Below, piece after piece: positions 22,955-34,943 of a stretch of 64,000 nt of DNA. The notes under the pieces were generated by a model. That model did no database searches. It was given only the letters and a program-made list of their open reading frames with translations, and was not told the DNA's origin. This DNA comes from Folioceros fuciformis (taxonomy: Eukaryota; Anthocerotophyta; Anthocerotopsida; Anthocerotales): positions 407,049 to 471,048 of the forward strand of contig JBNGIO010006371.1 of the NCBI GenBank assembly GCA_049999805.1, written 5' to 3'. The first letter of the stretch is position 1; the number at the start of each line of letters is the position of its first letter. The translations under genes and the position numbers were made by a program.

Positions 22955-25670
22955 CGGGAATTCGCCCCTCTCGGCCTGCAGCAGCCTCCACGCCCGCCTG
23001 TCCTTGCCGGCCCCGCCGTTGTACGTCTCGATTGCTCTGCGCGCTCGAGAAGCGATAACTCGGAATCACAACAAAATCCACTGTTATACGTTTCCATTTT
23101 CAAGTGAAGCTTTCTCGATTTCCAACCGGCCCGACCAGCAGCCCCGTCTTGTATCTACTGTCTCGGAGTCCAGAAATTTGCGCCCGTGGTCTGCTGCGCG
23201 TACGGCAAACCCTAGTTTCCCGAAGCTGCTCCACGCTAGCTAGCCATGGATTTCAGTGCCGCGTCCCAATGAAGTAGCGTCCTCTGCGTGCGGAGGTTTT
23301 CTTGTTCTTCGCGCCGAGCAAGGCGTCGATAGTGTTTCCTCCTTGCAAGCAGGAGCGCACGGCACCGAGGGTTTGTGAGGATTGACGAAGGATTGTAGTG
23401 GGAGGAATGTGCCATGTGGAGGCATCGTCAGCTCGCGGATCCAGAGGAAATGTAGGCCTGTACTTGCTTCCACGGACGGAATAGCGCAGGTGCCTGCAGC
23501 AACAGGGATTGGAGTAGAGTGTGCTGACGACGGAGGACACGCGCAACAGAATCGCTCCCAGCACTACCTCCTCCTGCTGCCAGCCAAGGCTAGGCACGCC
23601 GTGGTAGTTCAAGATCATCTACTGTGTCGTGTGCTTTGTCCGCACAGCATTTGGCTCTAAAGGGAATTTTGCGTTAAGCGGATGGAGGCGGATCACGCGT
23701 GCACGTGATGCCAAGAACAGAAACCGTCGAGTTTCCACCAAGCAATCTTGACTTTACATGGAAAAGGGGTGTGACAGGATCTCACGAGGACTCTGACATC
23801 TATTCTCACTGACATGGGGTTGCATGCGCGAGTAGCACTTTGTCATCTCATCCTCAGATCCCGACGCCAGAAAGCTTTTGATTTTCGGGATCAACCTTCG
23901 TGTGGATTGGTTGGACACAGTGAGTGGAGGCTCGAGATTGTCCCGGCCTATGTGTCTCTCATGAGATTCATTTGATGTCAGGAGGGAACCTTGTTGAATC
24001 TTCCCTTCGCATGCAGTTGTGCCACTTGTCGTCATAAAGTTCCACCAACCTCTTCAAGCAGCTGCCCAGGGCCCTCCTCTTCAGCAGGAACATTGGAGTG
24101 CTTTCCGGGATAAACTTTCACTCGGAAGACACCACGTTTCATAACCGGTTCGACATTTCGGGAACCTGCCTCAAGGCTTCCAAGCAAGGTGATATGCTAA
24201 TTCGAGATACCAAACACCCGTTACTGTTTTAAAAGTCTGTCATCTCTTGCTGGGAATATCCGTGTGGTCCGGTCCACTCAGTGCCTTGCAGTAGCATGTT
24301 AGACATCAATATTGATTAATACTTTACGAGGAAGATAGTTTGCTAAATGAAGTACTGTACTTTGTGAAGGATTAGCAAATATCTATGTTATCATAATATC
24401 TAGATTATTTTTTATAGTATATATATGTAGTTGATGTCGTATAATTTATTATCAGTTTTTTTCACATTCTTATTGAGATCTTTTAAAGATAGCACTCAAC
24501 CCTTGAACTACAAGGTTAAGAAAATGCTATCTGGAGCATTCAACCCTTGAACTACAAGATTAAGAAATGTTATATGGAGTACTCAATTCTGTAACTACAA
24601 GGTTAAGATACTAAGATGCTATCTGGAGGGCCCAACCCTTTAACTGCAAGCTTCAGAAACTAAGTTTATGACATCGTATCAAGACATTAAGGAGTTAACA
24701 TATAGATGCATCTCCTTCCCATGTTGTGATCATAGGGCTAAGTATGGAAGCATAAGTGTAATATATATATGAATTATATATAGATATATATTATACACTC
24801 AGTTCGAAATCTACTCTATGGGAGTTGCAAGCTCATAGTCTAGGCTTGAAATTTGAGGTACAGTCCACAGCTACTGCAATCTTACATGCCTAGGCTTGGA
24901 ACTACAGCACTTGAAAAATCTGTCTGTCAGGGTCTGCAAGGGCACGGATTGGAACTTGACACAAATAGATGAGAATGAAAAAGTTGGTTGAAGAAAGGTT
25001 GTGAGCGTACGAGTTAGACCCTGATGGGTCCTGAATTTGGGTTGTGTATGTGCCAGGACAAACAAAAGGGTGTGAGTCATAGCTTAAGTCACAAGAGCAA
25101 GGAAGGGATCGGGCCTCGATTGGCTGAATCGGCCATGGCATCCGGAGATATGTACAGCCCTTGGTTTGAGAGGGAGCTGGAGCTACATAGGTGCTCAGTC
25201 CAAAAGTGTCGTGTACCATACAACAAAAGGCGAGGAAGAGGGAATCCTAGGGGGCGGGGAAAATCCCTCAGGCCAGGCCAGGCCGGGCAAGAAGCTAAGC
25301 CCGGGAAGCAACCAACCGCGACAGCAAACGCTTTTGCAAGGCTGGGTTAAGGCCAAGGAGTGCCGCCCGAGCGCGAGTTTGGCAGCCAGTTGATGAAAAT
25401 GCACAGTTCACAGGATACGTACAGTGGAGGCACGCAAAAGAGCCAGGCAGGTCGTGGGAGCCAAGCTCTAACAATCCAGGTTGGGGCCTGCTAGTTTGGT
25501 GTCGCATTCCCCGTTCCCAGTCTGCTGCCACGGGGAATAGCAGCCACGGCCGTAGCTGGCTGTCGGGAAGGTGTTTCCTCGGCCTTGCCACCCACTCTCA
25601 CGCTGGACGGAGTCACGACTAGCAGCGCTGCCGTGAACTACGAGGCAAGCCAGGCTGAAGCGGTTGTGGA
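22955..25670. other. Intergenic region with AT-rich tandem repeats
   Basis: Near 23.25-23.62 kb a minus-strand frame of 121 codons has a basic C-terminus (GAKNKKTSARRGRYFIGTRH) that looks protein-like but matches no family I know. 24.2-24.85 kb is AT-rich and contains tandem repeats. No other gene was supported. Confidence 0.4.
24487..24665. repeat. Four imperfect tandem copies of a unit of about 50 bases
   Basis: Each copy carries the words CTCAACCCTTGAACTACAAG, GGTTAAGA and TGCTATCTGGAG with substitutions and small indels. Divergence rises along the array. No coding or RNA role is evident. Confidence 0.8.
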
Positions 25671-25672
25671 GG

Positions 25673-25680
25673 TATAAAAA
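25673..25680 (+). promoter_or_regulatory. TATA box of the WRI1-like gene
   Basis: A clean TATAAAAA lies 600 bases before the WRI1-like start codon, preceded by GC-rich DNA and followed by a C-rich leader. Position and strand fit a core promoter with a transcript start near 25.7 kb and a leader of about 0.57 kb. Confidence 0.6.
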
Positions 25681-26004
25681 GCCGCCCAACGACAAACGTT
25701 CGCTCTACGACAAGACGCAATCCCTGCCTTTGTCGGCACCCGATCGTGCTGGGTCCGGCTTGGCTGCTTCCTTTGGCCGGGGGGCTTCTTAGTCTGCCTC
25801 TTTCCCCAACATTTGCAGAGACTGTCGCCGATCTCCCAAATCCCCCACTTCCCTTCCATCCCTCCCTCCTGTCTCTTGTGACCAGCCATCACTTGCTGCT
25901 GCTTCTGCTGCCAAGCAGGCTAGGTCTCCAGACGCGGTGTCCCGGCCTGCCTGGACAGCTCTCTGATCCCGCTCCGCTCGCACGCTAGCTGAACAAGAAG
26001 CGGA

Positions 26005-26055
26005 ATGCTGTCAGGTCAGTCGCCCGCGGCACTGACAATGGATACCCGCCCCTGA
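26005..26055 (+). other. Upstream ORF in the WRI1-like leader
   Basis: An ATG opens a 16-codon frame ending in TGA 217 bases before the main start. A CAG-GTCAGT donor-like site lies inside it, so it could instead be removed in a leader intron. Whether it is translated is not known. Confidence 0.4.
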
Positions 26056-26272
26056 CACCGGCTTCACCTGCATGTGAGCATCCACCACGCCAAGATCCTG
26101 TAGATAGGCTCACTCCGCACTCACGCATTCACTCGCCTGTACGTCTGTAACGGTCGCTACCAGCTGTAGTCCTCACGCCATTCTGGTGAGCTTTGTGAGC
26201 ACCGGCTAATCACATTCCAAGAGTTGGTCTCATCTCCAGCCTAGCCCATCATCAAGGCAGGGGAACTCCCAG

Positions 26273-27565
26273 ATGGAGCAGGAGAAAACGGCTTCTGGTA
26301 CAGCCGTGGCGAAGGTTGTTGACGGGAAAGAGCTCAAGACAGAAGAGCAACAGCAGCCGAGAGGGTTGAACAGGGCGGCAGGGGAGGCAGGGGAGCAGGT
26401 TAGAGCATCCAAGAGGACTCGGCGGGAGAGAACGTCTACTGCCAAGGACCGCATCAGCAAAATCCCGCCTCCGGTGCTGGGGAAGAGAAGCTCCGTCTAC
26501 CGGGGAGTGACCAGGCACAGATGGACTGGCCGCTTCGAAGCTCATCTTTGGGACAAGAGTACCTGGAACCAGAGCCAGAACAAGAAGGGGAAGCAAGTGT
26601 ACCTGGGAGCATACGACGATGAGGAGGCAGCAGCCCGGGCATACGATCTGGCGGCTCTCAAGTACTGGGGGCCGGAAACCACCATCAACTTTCCGGTCAC
26701 AGATTACACGACAGACATCGAGGAAATGCAGAATGTGTCCAGGGAGGAGTATCTTGCGTCCCTGCGCAGGAAGAGCAGCGGGTTTTCTAGAGGTGTTTCC
26801 AAGTACAGGGGAGTGGCAAGGCACCATCACAACGGCCGCTGGGAGGCTCGCATCGGGCGGGTGTTCGGAAACAAGTACCTCTATCTAGGCACGTACAGCA
26901 CCCAGGAGGAGGCAGCTGCGGCCTACGATATGGCGGCCATAGAGTACCGAGGGCTCAACGCTGTCACCAACTTCGACCTCAGCCGATACATCAAGTGGCT
27001 GCGTCCAGGACAGGCCAACAACATCATCCGGACAGCCGATTCCAATTCCGACAGACCTGCTGCCCAGGACGTAGGGCGTGGCCAGAAACAAGCTGCCATG
27101 GACGAGCCGCAGCCCCTGCACCAGATAAAGCACTCCGAGTCCAGCCAGGACCTCCAACGGCCGGACTCTCCTGCCCAGGAGAACCATGCCCAGATGTGGG
27201 TGGGGCAGACCCAGGAGTCCTACCACTTCCCGTCCTCCATGGGAGTCACCTTGCAAAGACCGGAGGCCGTGGCGGCGCCCACTGCGCTTGGCCTCCTGTG
27301 GCAGAGCACCGTGTTCAAGCAGATGCTGGAGAAGGCCTCCGCTCATGCAAACTCGGAAGACAACATGGGCATGACTGCCTCCATCTTCCCCGGCCTGGAC
27401 GAGGAGCCTGGCTTGGCTTACGAGGAGGAAAGCCTGCCGGCCGAGCTGCCGTTGCCGCTGCCGCTGCCGTTTCCCACCTTCTCGCCGGGATTTGCCGAGG
27501 CCCAGGAGGTGTGGAACTCGCTGGGAGGATCCTCCTTGCTCATGCGGAGTCCGATCAGCGTGTAG
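26273..27565 (+). CDS. WRINKLED1-type double-AP2 transcription factor, intronless
   Basis: One exon codes 430 residues with two AP2 DNA-binding domains at about 75-142 and 178-236. The repeat-1 text ([39 protein letters not shown]) and repeat 2 ([40 protein letters not shown]) match WRI1 rather than ANT/PLT. WRI1 activates glycolytic and fatty-acid synthesis genes through AW-box elements. A basic stretch before the first domain (SKRTRRER) may be the nuclear signal. The C-terminus is acidic with Leu/Pro runs, as expected of an activation region. The residues VYL (109-111), encoded by a 9-base microexon in Arabidopsis WRI1, sit here in uninterrupted coding sequence, and no intron is present anywhere in the frame. 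Confidence 0.92.
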   Translation: MEQEKTASGTAVAKVVDGKELKTEEQQQPRGLNRAAGEAGEQVRASKRTRRERTSTAKDRISKIPPPVLGKRSSVYRGVTRHRWTGRFEAHLWDKSTWNQSQNKKGKQVYLGAYDDEEAAARAYDLAALKYWGPETTINFPVTDYTTDIEEMQNVSREEYLASLRRKSSGFSRGVSKYRGVARHHHNGRWEARIGRVFGNKYLYLGTYSTQEEAAAAYDMAAIEYRGLNAVTNFDLSRYIKWLRPGQANNIIRTADSNSDRPAAQDVGRGQKQAAMDEPQPLHQIKHSESSQDLQRPDSPAQENHAQMWVGQTQESYHFPSSMGVTLQRPEAVAAPTALGLLWQSTVFKQMLEKASAHANSEDNMGMTASIFPGLDEEPGLAYEEESLPAELPLPLPLPFPTFSPGFAEAQEVWNSLGGSSLLMRSPISV

Positions 27566-28690
27566 CAGCCAGCACTGGCACTGCCTCTCGTGCTGACCCA
27601 TCAAGCTCAAGGCTCGATTTTCAAGCAAGATGCCTGCAGCTTAGACCTGTAGACACAAGTTCTCGGTTCCCAGCATTGTTGAGATGATCAGTTTATCATC
27701 GTTCCTCCATGGAATGAATTCTTTAGATCCACGTTTCCAGTGGTGATTCTATTGAGCACTTGCTGATACTGATATATGCAGAGACTCTCACCGCCCACAA
27801 TTCTTCCATGGCGATCTCGGTGCCGAACAGTTCCTTGCTCTTGATACAGCACTTTCACGCCCGTTTGTTCAGGGCGCAGCTGATGTCTAGATGCCTCAGT
27901 GTACTAAATTCACATGAAAATTTGATTAAGAGCACCTTCTGGTCATATCAGTGCATTGCTTCCGACTACAACCACCTGCTTCAGCAATTCATGTACACAT
28001 CCTGTGCGCAATTCGGTTGCCCACGCTTCAGACCAAGAACGATGCTTGTTCGAATGCTGCAACTCGCAGATGTGAGTCATCCAGGGCTGATCATAGCACT
28101 ACATGCTCTTCAATGTGCGCACAGTTTGCCAATCCGTACTCGATCCGTACTCGATGAGACTCTCGCTTGCCAATGTACTGCACCGAACCCAGACATCAAG
28201 AGGTGAAAAAGCAGTCCAGGACATTGCAGGGTCGCTAAAGGCTTCCACGTACAAACATTCGTACATCCCTCAGATGCCTTTAACTTTGTGAATATTCGAA
28301 GCCGATGCATCGGGCCCTTCCTCCTTGGTCATTAAAATTATGACCTTCGCCAGCGAGGCCGCGACAGGTACATGTGGATGGAGAGGAATCAGGTTTCCAA
28401 ATGTTTCTTTTCTCTCGATTACATGATCATTTTCTCCCTGCGTTCAACGTTCTGTCTCATCTGTCTGTCCGGACAGAGTGATAGATACAAACGAGGGAAC
28501 ATATTTTAACATAAAGAATGATCAGTATCGTTGTTTGGGGGATTGCAGGAGGTGGGAATTCACGCGTTCATACATTTTAATATATGTACATACAAAGAAT
28601 CATGTACAAAAGGCTACCACAGTGGTCTGCGGAAGCAACAGCATTTTGAAGGCCACATGCCTTGGGGTTCTGTTTGTACAAGGCTTCCAT
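27566..28690. other. Intergenic, WRI1-like 3' region
   Basis: Ordinary mixed-composition DNA with no protein-like frame. The first few hundred bases are probably the 3' untranslated region of the WRI1-like gene. Confidence 0.45.
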
Positions 28691-28704
28691 GGTTCCCCAC
28701 TTGA

Positions 28705-29760
28705 CTACCTCTTGACCTCAGGTTTACCTTCAGGGAGCTCCACTCTCAGCAGAGGTAGCACTGTATTGCTCTCCAGAGCATGTATCTTAAAAGGAGCTTC
28801 CATTCTGAGAAGAGATAGCATAGCTTGCTCCTCCGGAACATACATGGTCTGCACCAACGCTGCAGCTCATCATCCGCAAAGAGGCCTGTTCACTGGTCGA
28901 GCTACAAGAAGCAGGGGAAGGTTTCGACATAATTCATGCCTTACCTTCCATAAATTTCGAGGATGGGGAAGCTCATCTCGCTGACACCTCTTCGTCAACA
29001 GATTTGCTACCTTCGAGGACCACGGCGGCCACTGGAATTTCCATCAGTAACACTAGCTCCGAAGAAGAAGATGATGTATAACATAGCTGCGAAGAATATC
29101 TGAACAGCCGTGCCCACGCTCACCACTTTCCCTACAATGCCGCCTTCACCCAATTGATGTGAGACCATGTGAACATAACAGGCAGGCATTTCTCTGTGCG
29201 GAAATATTTAAACGCAGACGAAACAGAGGGGCTTCACAGCAACAAGCTACAGAAGAGTTAGTCTACCCTACACTGACACTGCCCTACTGGGGTTCTGCCC
29301 ATGTGTCTTACTCGGAGATGGAGGAGACTTGTCTTCTGGTTGCTCGATCTCGCTCCCTCCGTCTTGTTCAGCCCATACCACCAGCCACTTTGTTCCCTTC
29401 ACATTTCGAAAGCTTCCAACCTCACATCTGTAGGCTGACAGTCGCATTGACGAGCCATGGTGGCGAGTGCTCCTCGAATGAAGATGAAGGGACTGCCCCG
29501 GTCGTTGCTGTTTCTTTCTGGTTAGCCTGGGTGATCTGCTCACCAGAACGCTCTCCACTACCCTGGAGCCTGATGCAAGACTCATCGTGCACGAATAGGT
29601 GCAGCGTACTACGAATAATCCTGTCCCCGCGCTTCAATTTCTCTCTAAGCTGCACTTCCAGGGGCACTCACATTCGAGACCTGAAGGACCGAGAGCTCAG
29701 CACTTTCTTGAACATTCAGGCTCCCATCGTGCTGGTGGGCGATTGATCAGACCAGCTCCC
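28705..29760 (-). other. Unidentified minus-strand locus, possibly multi-exon
   Basis: Several minus-strand stretches look protein-coding but cannot be joined with confidence. One near 29.62 kb reads LKRGDRIIRSTLHLFVHDES; one near 29.39-29.33 kb reads NVKGTKWLVVWAEQ. One at 29.13-29.01 kb contains a hydrophobic segment (AVQIFFAAMLYIIFFFGASV), a basic tail and a stop. One at 28.85-28.71 kb contains two similar SLLRMEAP/PLLRVELP blocks and a stop. The single membrane span suggests a membrane protein. No family was recognised. It may be one gene, two genes or a pseudogene. Confidence 0.3.
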
Positions 29761-30098
29761 TTCAAATGCCGTACCCACCAAGCCAAAGAAAATTCCGGAG
29801 TGCTGCAGAGCCGAAGAGGCAGAAGCTGAACAGAAATGAACGATCGTGGTGCTCTTTGCTGGCAAGCCGAGCCACGTGTGTACAAGCTTCAGGAATGCGG
29901 GTCCAATGCCAACGCCATCGACGTGGACACGAGAAAGTCACTTCTGCAGACTCTGACCTGGCATGTGACCAAAAACCCCGGTGCGTGTCTTAGAAATAGT
30001 CTAAACCCTTTCATTACCTCCTGTGTGGTCGTGTTTTTCGCAGAGCATGGATGCCAAGCCATGAGTAGGAGGAGGTTGCTATGACCGTGGCCAGCACC

Positions 30099-32355
30099 AT
30101 GTACAGGTCTGTGTGTCGAGGCTATGGTCGGAGATGGACGAGGATAGGGGCTGGAGTGGGTCGTGGGTGGGGTCTCAGGCGCCTTTCGGAGCGGGCAGGG
30201 TATGCATATGGCACATGAAGTTTGATTTGAATGGAATGCTGCGTTGAGACAAGCCTCCCACATGTGGAGCAGATGCTAGATGTGCCTCCAGCTCTGTTGC
30301 TTCCTTTCGTGTTGGAAAGGTATCTCAGCACCATGTCACAGCCGTAGGAGCGTCCTTAACCCTAGTCCGAATTTTCCAGGAGCACATTTGGGGTAGCTTT
30401 TGACATTGATGGAGTTCTAGTGCGAGGAGGGAAGCCCATCAATGGAGTTACTACAGCTTTGAGGCGTCTTTACGACGATCCGTCATCTCCTAGTATTTGA
30501 GGCTGTGAAAGTTGACAGGCATTGTATCAGCCGTCCTACTAGCCACTGACTCTGGTTGCGCATTTCGTCTGTATTGCAGCTCGGCCTCGGATTCCCTTCA
30601 TTTTTTTGACAAATGGTGATGATGGCCCTGCAGCTGAGCTTATCGTCTAGCTCTGAATGCTGAGCTTGGTTTAATGCCCTTTTATGCTGCGTCAGGTGGA
30701 GGAATGACTGAATCTTCTAAAGCTGCAGAGCTTAGCAAATTGCTTCAAATTCCGGTTTTTGCAGACCAGGTTAGCATTACTGGACATGTGTCGCAAAACT
30801 GACAGAGGGCTAACGCTGCATGACGAGAGCTGGGTTCACGGCTGTGTGCATGTTGCAGGTGCTTCTCGGTCATACTCCATTTCGGAAGCTAGTGAACAGG
30901 TACAGCTTCCTTCTCACCATCTTCAATCCGAGGAAGCATGCCCCTCTAGACTTTTCATTCTTTTCGTTCTCGTCACAGGTTTGGGGACAAACAAGTGCTA
31001 GCGGTTGGAAAACAGGACCCGTTAACAGTCATGACTAGTTATGGATTCAAGTAAGAAACTGAACACGTCTGGTGATGAGATGCTCAAGACGATTCTCACA
31101 CTGCCTGGCTTTTCACGTCCAGAGTGTGGGTATTCCAGGAAGGTAAATTTTATAGATGACTATGTTGCCAAGTTCGAGCAAATTGATGGACTTGCCTCCT
31201 ACAAACCTTGGGAGCTATCCAGGAATAAGTCACTGAAAGAAAATCCGGGAATTGATAAGATTGAGGCAGTGTTTGTTGTCAGTGATCCCTTAGATTGGGG
31301 ACGTGATCTGCAGGTCGCTTTCTAACCCCAGCAATGCGTCTTCTCTCTTCACTCCCGAAATGTTAGCCTTCTTCACAATGGTGATGCGATGTTCTTCATG
31401 CCCAATAGCTGATTGTGACCCCTTTACTAAGTTGTGCAGGTACTGTGTGATGTATTAAGGTCAGGGGGTGAACCAGGGAAGGAAACAGGTCCCCAGCCCC
31501 CACTATTCTTTGCAGCTGATGATTTTGAGTATCAGGTACTACCCTCCTCCTCATGACTGCAGTCTTTCACAATTCCAGCATGTGGGATCTTCTCTGCAAC
31601 TCAAATTGCCACAATCTGTACAGGGTGCTTTTCCTGTAGCCCGGTTTGGGATGGGAGCATTCCGCATTGCTTTGGAAAGCCTCTATAATAGGCAGGTGAG
31701 CCTGACCTCCTCACCACGAAGAGGTAGGAGCTCGAAGCTTCTGCTTGTATTCCTTGTCCATAACCGCCTGTATCATGATGTGGCTTGCACTCAGGCTGTC
31801 CGAAACCCCTCTGTCCTTCACATCCTACGGTAAGCCTGAGGTCTCTGTGTACAAATTTGCTGCTCAAGTCTTGCACAAGCTGGCCACACGATCCCAGGTA
31901 AAGCTATCTCATGCATTCTGCAACAAACCCCAGAGGATCTCAAGCTGAGCTCCACCAGACCAATCACATCCTCTGCAGACTGCTCCCTCCACCCTCCATA
32001 CCATCTACATGGTTGGCGACAACCCGGCCACAGACATCAGAGGAGCTAATGAGGTAAACCGTATTCCCTACCCCAATCCTGCGTGTCCCAACAACCCTTA
32101 TCTCCCTCTACCAATGTCCGCAGGCTGGACAACCATGGACCTCGGTCTTAACGAGAACCGGAGTGTTTAGACAACATGACAACGACCCCAGATACCCTGC
32201 CCACAAGGTACAATCATGGCACCCACCATCAGCCCAGCATCAGAGCCAAGGCTTCAACTGAGGGTCCCCTCGTTTCCATCCAGGTGGTGGATGACGTGGT
32301 CCAAGCCATCGACTTCATTGTCGAGAGAGAAAAACTGTGTGGTCAGCAGGTCTGA
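30099..32355 (+). CDS. HDHD5/CECR5-type HAD-superfamily hydrolase, probably mitochondrial
   Basis: Thirteen exons (30099-30199, 30380-30492, 30580-30615, 30696-30769, 30859-30899, 30979-31050, 31139-31313, 31440-31535, 31624-31691, 31795-31897, 31979-32053, 32124-32207, 32284-32355) give 369 residues. HAD motif I is GVAFDIDGVLVRGG (about 38-51, nucleophile D42). Motif II is IPFIFLTNGGG, and the motif IV region is YMVGDNPATDIRGANE (about 303-318). Other family blocks are LLGHTPFRKLV, VFVVSDPLDWGRDLQ, FGMGAFRIALESLYNR and VLTRTGVFRQ. The substrate is unknown. The first exon is Arg-rich without acids until its end (MYRSVCRGYGRRWTRIGAG), like a mitochondrial presequence; its choice rests on phase and donor quality. 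The intron at 31692-31794 needs a GC donor to keep frame. The gene ends 162 bases from the SRA gene. Confidence 0.88.
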
Positions 32356-32517
32356 TTTCATGAGATTATCTGGGCTGGGAAGAGCAATTTGGAGTAAGCC
32401 AACAGGTCTTAACTGTCTGGCAAAAATCAAACAGGTATCAAATGCCTTGCCCCCACTGGAAAAATGTACGTGGAGACATGGTGTGTCGGGCCTCCTAGCA
32501 GCTACAGGTGATGAACA

Positions 32518-33782
32518 TCAGCAGGGAGGGTAACGTATCTGTTGTCGTCTCGATAAATTCAGGGCAGCCTGATTCGGCAGGCGAGTCATCTGAAAGGAAT
32601 AGGCATTGTCGCCTGTGGGCCCGCGCCTCTGCTCCATTCCGGTTATGCGGTACAACCCGTAGTACGTGAATGTGGTTTTGGATGGGCTTCGGTCGTCAGT
32701 CTTTCCTCGAATCAGCCTGATCGGATAGCCTCTCTTGAAGGACAGAAACATGGCCATGTTACCTCCACACAACTTCTGGTCAGGTACCCCTTTATCCGCC
32801 TTGTGATGAGCACCTCCTTGACCTGTATAGTCCACTACCTCTCCGTTGCTACCGATACTGTCGTCTTTAGCTCCAGACATAATCACGCTGGTAGCTACTG
32901 CTTTAAAATCCCCATCGATCCTGGTGTCAATCGGAGAATGGAAGGCGAAGTGCATTCCCACCATGGCGAGTTCCACCCTGGAGAAAAACCTGAATCCAAC
33001 CGTCACACCAGGAACCTCTCCGCTTCTCTTCTCCTGATTCACCAACAGCCCATGAGCACGCATGTAATTCAACGTTTCCAGATCAACCCTGTGAGTCCCA
33101 CCCTTGGACTGGAGGAATTGGCGATACTCGTAGCAGAAATCCAGCGTATGCTTCACCCAGTTGGCGCTGTTGCTGGACTGCTCTTTGACGAGCTTGTGAT
33201 CGCTGGGCACGGGCAGGGTGTTCTGGGGGAATCCCGTCCACTTGGGTGTTGCATGCGAGCGGCCTGACGCCGTCCTACCTCGTCGCTTATTCGCCGAAGA
33301 AGGAGGGTCCAGATGAAACGAATTCTCCTCCTCCACGGTTCTTTCCCGCTTCCTGCCCTCACTCGCGTCGGTACCCTCGGTCGTCGGAGAGGTCACCTTG
33401 GTCTGAGATGCACTCACGTCTTCATTCTTGGGAGACGTCGGAGCTGCACAGCCGCAGTCTGTAGACAAAATGTTGGGAGACGTATCCACAATCTCTCCTA
33501 GATTGTCCAGAGCCTTCTCCCCGTCTTGCTTCCCCGGATACCTGCGCGAAGCCGATCGATCTAGTAAATGGTCATACAGTGCAGGGATTCTACAATCTAC
33601 ACCACTGCTTGCCAACACAATGCGGGAAGAATTACAGCTACAATTCCCTCAGCCTCTTCTCTACACTGGGTCTTGCAAATTGCAATGAGGGAAGTATTCG
33701 CAACTGCAATGCAGACTCACCAATATTCCAGTAGCTGGAGAGCGCTTGGATGCGCCAGTAGAGAAGGAGAAATACTCCCCAT
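32518..33782 (-). CDS. Stand-alone SRA (SET- and RING-associated) domain protein of the SUVH lineage
   Basis: Two exons (33782-33721, 33541-32518) give 361 residues. After a Ser/Thr/Lys-rich, probably disordered part, an SUVH-like region (VKHTLDFCYEYRQFLQ, then MRAHGLLVNQEKRSGEVPGV) leads into an SRA domain at about 190-345. SRA blocks seen are FFSRVELAMVGMHFAFHSPI, SGAKDDS, YTGQGGA, DQKLCGGNMAM, GYPIRLIRG and YYGLYRITGME. SRA domains flip out and bind methylated cytosine. The protein stops right after the SRA, so pre-SET, SET and post-SET are absent and histone methylation is not expected. The YDG motif reads YYG. The start in exon 1 is inferred because the second exon has no ATG before residue 180. 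Confidence 0.85.
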
Positions 33783-34940
33783 AAGATCCGATCCCGATAA
33801 GTCCACCGGCACTCAAGTGTTGAGAGCTCTAAGATTCTACCCGCTTGCGTTTCTGCTAGCGTGTTGTAGTAGGCCAGAGCGCACACTTGTGCAGGTCGAG
33901 GAGCTTCTGGAGAGGAGCGTAATCTCAGTTACAGAAGTGTAGTATGATCAGAAGAGCGAAAGCAGAGCTGACCGAAGAGAAGGCAGCTCCGTATGCTCCC
34001 AATTTGCCTCCAACTGCTTCGAGAGATGTCGTAAGAGAGACGCATCGCGGCCTGTGGCGACCACGACGATTTACAGATCATTTCACAATAGTCATTTCAA
34101 AATTAAACCACGAACATGTGACTGCGACGACAAACCGACACGAGGATGTTAGCGCGTAAGTGTGACGCGACCGAGAATTGCGTGTGGTTTTGCTTGGAAC
34201 TTTTTTATTTTATTTTTTCCCTCGTGTTTTCATCACACTAGGTGCTGGACGAGCAGGTTTTGATTCACAGCCTGAACCAACATTGCGGGTTGAATATTCA
34301 TTACTTGCAGAGAGCATGCATGAAATATGCAGTTCTAATATGAAGCGCCGGTGGTCAAAATGATATGTGACATCAATGACACTTAAAGATAGAGGAACAA
34401 TCCGAGCAGACCAAAGGCCTAATCGGTACTAGCCTCTTCGAATATCACTCTTAAAATTTATCTACTACTTCCAAAATGTTCTCAAAATATCATGATGTGG
34501 AATAGCAAAACGTCTACAAGAAGACTACCTGGTATCGATGCCGAAGAAGCTTGTAAAGATTGAGTTTGAGTTTGTCACTGGATATGCATTGTCGAAAGAA
34601 GGTTATTGTAGACGAAAGAGCAAGAACACCATTCCTATGACTCTGATATACCTTTCTGCACTCCTTAATGAACCTTGAAAAATCCTTGGCCATGGCCCAT
34701 GGGTCTCAAGAGCAAAGAGAATGAAAATATGCTCATCTCGTGGAGGGAGAATACTTATAGATTTTAGCGCTTGCACAACCTTTCATCGCCCATCCGAAGG
34801 GATGATGATGTGCTCGCAAATCGAATGTCTAGTGGGATCTGTAACAACCATATGAACGACACAAACTTGTTTCCCCTAGTGAAAAATAGCTTGCTCCAAG
34901 TGAAACCCAATTGCACAAAGCATGAGCACACTATCTACTT
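33783..34940. other. Intergenic, no gene seen
   Basis: This includes the 5' region of the SRA gene and AT-rich DNA. No frame resembled a protein and no RNA gene was recognised. Confidence 0.45.
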
Positions 34941-34943
34941 GGA

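Noticed and set aside
23253-23618. Possible small mitochondrial ribosomal protein (bTHX-like) with basic C-terminus
   Set aside because: Only a loose resemblance of the KNKKTSARRGRY tail; the rest does not fit, so no family call was made.
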